A DNA stretch of 64,000 nucleotides from Flavobacteriaceae bacterium UBA3611 (GTDB lineage Bacteria > Bacteroidota > Bacteroidia > Flavobacteriales > Flavobacteriaceae). A program made the position numbers and the translations under genes. How positions within the stretch are numbered: position 1 is the first letter of the stretch; every line of letters starts with the position of its first letter. The notes beneath the pieces are model-generated. The model ran no database searches and was not told the origin of the DNA. It saw only the letters and a list, made by a program, of their open reading frames with translations. Below are positions 61,430-64,000 of the stretch, one piece after another. The DNA is taken from NCBI GenBank assembly GCA_002375495.1, contig DFLU01000012.1, positions 285,999 to 349,998 of the forward strand. Direction: 5' to 3'.

Positions 61430-63571
61430 TTATGCTTTCTGCATTTGCTGCTGAAAGGTGATTTCGATGAATTCAGCTGGGTGCGAAACGGCAACTTTCA
61501 CCATTACTCGCATAATTCCGTTTTGAATGTCGTCATTGGTCATGGTACTTCCCAGTCCAACCGTTACCGAAAACGCATCTGCTGGTTTCGGGCCAACAAG
61601 TCCGCCCTGGTTCCAAACCCCTGTTAAGAAATTACTGATCATACTTTGCACATTTACCCAAGTACTCGCATCGTTTGGTGCAAACACGTAAGCTTTGGCC
61701 GCATCTTTTACAGATTGCTCGATAAAAATGAGGGTTCTACGCACATTGATGTAGCGCCAATCGTTTGAGTTTCCGTCTAAGGTTCTCGCACCCCAAACCA
61801 AATTTCCTCTACCAGTAAAGGCCCTGATGGCACATACAGATTTTCCACTTAACGGAACATTCAGATCTTGTTGCATCTCGTGGTCAATTTTTACAGCGGG
61901 AGCAATCATACTTTGCACGCCCACATTTGCTGGGGCTTTCCAAACACCGTCAGAATTATCTGTGGCGGTATAAATTCCAGCCATCGCAGCACTTGGCGGC
62001 ATAAGGTTTAGTTTTTCCTCAATCTTTTCAAGAATAAAAGGGTACATAGCACTTATATTCTTCAAGATTGAATCTGCCGTTTCCATGGTCATGTTGGTAG
62101 CGCCGCCGTCTGGAGTTTCTGTAAAAAATGAAAGCACCTGAACAATCTCTGGTATGAGGTCGCCATCATCAGTTGTATACGTATCTACCCCACTAAATTC
62201 TGCACTGAGAATGTCATGTACAGTACTGTAAGAGGCGCTATCGATGTTTTTGTACGTGATGTCTGACGGACCGTATACCGAAGTATGCAACCAAGGATAG
62301 TATGCAGCTGCATAACTGTTAAACTTCGCATTTAGCGGAGTCACTGCGTTACGAAAGGCTTTTACACTTGCGGTAGGTTCTGTGATAGGTTCATCATACC
62401 CGCCCGGAATATCGAGAATGGCCACGCGGTTCATCATATCCCCACAGTGGTTAATCATCGCTGCTTGTAAGGAGTAAGTTTGTGCGTATTTGTCAGCTAA
62501 AGGCTCTGTCGAGTTAGCGTCGGCAAGCTCTACTGCATCTGGAATCACCAACATGGTAGGTTCCATTTCCTTTTTTAAACTCGTGATAGCCGCAGTGAAG
62601 TCATCTGCTTTAAACTCCGAATCGTAATCTCCAATACTCACGATATAGCAATCTCCACCACCATTGGCGTAGAAGAATTTCATGGCACTATGGAGTCTGT
62701 GTATTTTTGAAGTCGGACTCACATAATAATCTACTCCATTGTTTGAAAAGGTAGGGGTTTCTTCGGAGAGACTCACACCAGCTGTTGTACCCCAATCAGC
62801 ACTCCCCTTGGGGCCATAGAGCATGTTATTATCCTCATCTACAAAGAAATCACCTTCTGCTCCGTCTGTGTCAGCTGGTACAGTGGCCCCAGAGGCAAGT
62901 GTGCCAACAACAACGGCATTGGTAGTGGTAGGCCAGCCTCCTTCTTTTGGACCATACACGTCTGTTCCATCATAGTAGTAACTTCCGGGATCGCCAATTT
63001 CGATACCTGGAGCTCCCGTTGTATCTGATGTTTTCAGCTCAACGTTGGTTCCCTTTTTAGGCCATTTCTTAGTTGCGTCAGCACGTTCGTAAAGTTTACC
63101 ATCAGTGAGATCTAAGTAACTTGTTTTTCCAGAACCAGCATTTTCATCGGGGGCACCTTCACCAGAGGCAGTATTAGTATTCTTAGTCCATGAATACGCT
63201 ACTTTAGCCTCGTACATTACATTTTTGGTCATGTCGTAATACCGATCACCAGTGTCTCCCACATAAGATGCCGGTTTTGAAGTACCGATGTAAAACTCTG
63301 TGGTACCATCTGGCAGTTTTCTAGGTTTTTCCATTTCAACCTTAAAAGAGATAGACGGGCGAAGTTCCGGATTGGCGGGTTCAAAAATAGACTTGAACTT
63401 CGCTAATGAATCTACCTTAATTGGTTTATTTAATAGGTCGGTCCCATTAAATTTCGTCTGTTCTGTGTACCCTATAAAGGCCGGGACCGCCGTGGGCACC
63501 GGTACTACAGAGTTCCCAAAGGCATCTAATTCTTTGATGTAGACCCCAGGGGTTTTCATTGGTTTTGACAT
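61430..63571 (-). CDS. Contractile tail sheath protein with an inserted repeat domain
   Basis: 713 residues, about 180 more than a normal eCIS sheath. The standard sheath frame is present: MKTPGVYIKELDAFGNSVV at the start, IFYANGGGDCYIVSIGDYD (about 299-317), and the C-terminal AEFIEITFQQQMQKA. Residues 92-270 are a Gly/Asp/Thr-rich insert with four repeats (see separate feature). Elsewhere several hundred residues match the subunit of Pvc2-like sheath proteins. It wraps around the tube and contracts. Only one sheath gene is visible. Confidence 0.93.
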   Translation of the reverse strand: MSKPMKTPGVYIKELDAFGNSVVPVPTAVPAFIGYTEQTKFNGTDLLNKPIKVDSLAKFKSIFEPANPELRPSISFKVEMEKPRKLPDGTTEFYIGTSKPASYVGDTGDRYYDMTKNVMYEAKVAYSWTKNTNTASGEGAPDENAGSGKTSYLDLTDGKLYERADATKKWPKKGTNVELKTSDTTGAPGIEIGDPGSYYYDGTDVYGPKEGGWPTTTNAVVVGTLASGATVPADTDGAEGDFFVDEDNNMLYGPKGSADWGTTAGVSLSEETPTFSNNGVDYYVSPTSKIHRLHSAMKFFYANGGGDCYIVSIGDYDSEFKADDFTAAITSLKKEMEPTMLVIPDAVELADANSTEPLADKYAQTYSLQAAMINHCGDMMNRVAILDIPGGYDEPITEPTASVKAFRNAVTPLNAKFNSYAAAYYPWLHTSVYGPSDITYKNIDSASYSTVHDILSAEFSGVDTYTTDDGDLIPEIVQVLSFFTETPDGGATNMTMETADSILKNISAMYPFILEKIEEKLNLMPPSAAMAGIYTATDNSDGVWKAPANVGVQSMIAPAVKIDHEMQQDLNVPLSGKSVCAIRAFTGRGNLVWGARTLDGNSNDWRYINVRRTLIFIEQSVKDAAKAYVFAPNDASTWVNVQSMISNFLTGVWNQGGLVGPKPADAFSVTVGLGSTMTNDDIQNGIMRVMVKVAVSHPAEFIEITFQQQMQKA
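62762..63298 (-). repeat. Four fibre-like repeats inserted in the sheath protein
   Basis: Residues 92-270 of the sheath. The pattern G-x-x-G-x-x-Y-x-D-(x6-10)-L/V-Y-(x)-x-P/A-K-x(3-6)-W occurs four times: about residues 105-128 (GDTGDRYYDMTKN), 149-170 (TSYLDLTDGKLYERAD), 193-213 (GDPGSYYYDGTDVYGPK) and 238-260 (AEGDFFVDEDNNMLYGPK). Such GDxYxD...LYGPK segments are found in collagen-like tail-fibre caps. The repeats are more degenerate at the 5' end. Confidence 0.75.
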
Positions 63572-63586
63572 AGTAGTTGATTTAAA

Positions 63587-64000
63587 TTAAACATAAATTA
63601 TCATTGTTACGCTGTAAGCTTTTTCACCTGCTGGCGTTATATACTCTTCTAAAGTTTCGGGGCCGGGGTTCGGTAATTTGAGCGTTTCGGTTCGAATCGT
63701 GGTATTCGAAACAGGGTCGGGATACGAATAGGTAAGTACAGGGCGACTGTCGATATATTGAGCAAGCGCTTCTGGTTTTGGAGCTATAAAAACAGTGGCT
63801 TTTTGGTCGCCCATAAATTGTTCCTCTCCCAAATTTGTATAGGAGGCAGGTTGTGTGCCTTCCGGCTGTCCAAATGCGATGGCCTCATGAATGTCGCCAA
63901 TCGTTATTTTTATTGCATTTTGGGGACTAACTATTATTTTATATTTCCTATAGACTTTGCGAACTTCAAATGCTGCCGAAAGTTTAATTTCTTGGTCATT
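63587..64000 (-). CDS. Unknown eCIS-linked protein (partial, N-terminus beyond window)
   Basis: The frame is open from base 64000 to a stop at 63587-63589: at least 137 residues. It ends SVTMIIYV and has segments KLSAAFEVRKVYRKYKI, GDIHEAIAFGQPEGTQPAS and FIAPKPEALAQYIDSRP. The internal TTG and ATG codons at about 63832 and 63811 are inside this frame and need not be starts. In related loci a DUF4255/Pvc16-type cap gene lies before the sheath, but no clear likeness is seen. 15 bp from the sheath ATG, so it belongs to the operon. Confidence 0.6.
   Translation of the reverse strand, partial: NDQEIKLSAAFEVRKVYRKYKIIVSPQNAIKITIGDIHEAIAFGQPEGTQPASYTNLGEEQFMGDQKATVFIAPKPEALAQYIDSRPVLTYSYPDPVSNTTIRTETLKLPNPGPETLEEYITPAGEKAYSVTMIIYV

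Noticed and set aside
44953..64000. Type VI secretion system or prophage tail
   Set aside because: No TssJLM or TssBC pair is present, and no capsid, terminase, integrase or lysis gene appears. The AAA+ ATPase, DUF5908 and tape-measure families point to eCIS.

Overview
The window reads as a chromosomal segment of a marine-type Flavobacteriaceae bacterium (phylum Bacteroidota). Evidence seen in the sequence: moderate-to-low G+C, very few Shine-Dalgarno sites, promoters of the TTTG-N19-TAnnTTTG type (best upstream of ompA), and families typical of the group: an IPExxxVDY protein, a DUF5117-type metalloprotease, RNase HI with a viroplasmin domain, a FeoB-associated Cys-rich peptide, and several dispersed intergenic repeat families.

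Layout. 1-12.4 kb: 3' part missing from a MATE transporter, a GNAT acetyltransferase, a universal stress protein, tRNA-Ala(GGC) with a duplicated 3' end, then a minus-strand block with an AddA-like helicase-nuclease, kbl, an OmpA protein, an AddB-like nuclease and an alpha/beta hydrolase. 12.5-15 kb: Mn/Fe superoxide dismutase, then about 1.8 kb of non-coding, repeat-packed DNA. 15-24 kb: housekeeping genes, with purF, pfkB-type kinase, RNase H and purN on minus and acpP-fabF-rnc-IPExxxVDY-pyk on plus. 23.7-28 kb: an SH3 lipoprotein, dinB and small enzymes. 28.3-34.2 kb: a metal-uptake operon made of a DtxR/MntR-type regulator, an outer-membrane protein gene broken by an in-frame TGA, a TroA-type lipoprotein, an ATPase, a four-helix-bundle cassette and two permeases with helix-turn-helix-like tails. 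34-44.9 kb: small lipoproteins, a large zinc metalloprotease, the feoAB iron locus, SCO, rseP, a methyltransferase and a short SSB.

45-64 kb is one minus-strand operon for an extracellular contractile injection system (eCIS, related to Afp/PVC particles and the Bacteroidota systems). It reads, in transcription order: unknown protein (cut by the window edge), sheath, tube 1, DUF5908-like mini-protein and tube 2 (in the order tube 1, tube 2, mini-protein), LysM baseplate protein, VgrG-like spike, gp25-like wedge, baseplate J-like protein, a fibre-like protein, a second baseplate wedge protein, tape-measure protein, AAA+ ATPase and a PAAR-like tip (DUF4280). Genes overlap or almost touch, so the operon is likely translated as a coupled set. 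It ends at a bidirectional terminator shared with ssb. No effector or immunity gene lies inside the window; the operon continues past the right edge.

The most unusual points are the eCIS sheath, which carries an inserted segment of about 180 residues with four tail-fibre-like repeats; the fibre gene between two baseplate genes; the nonsense codon in the metal-operon outer-membrane protein; and the repeat-rich block between sod and purF, in which a 30-nt palindrome is present or absent between identical flanks.
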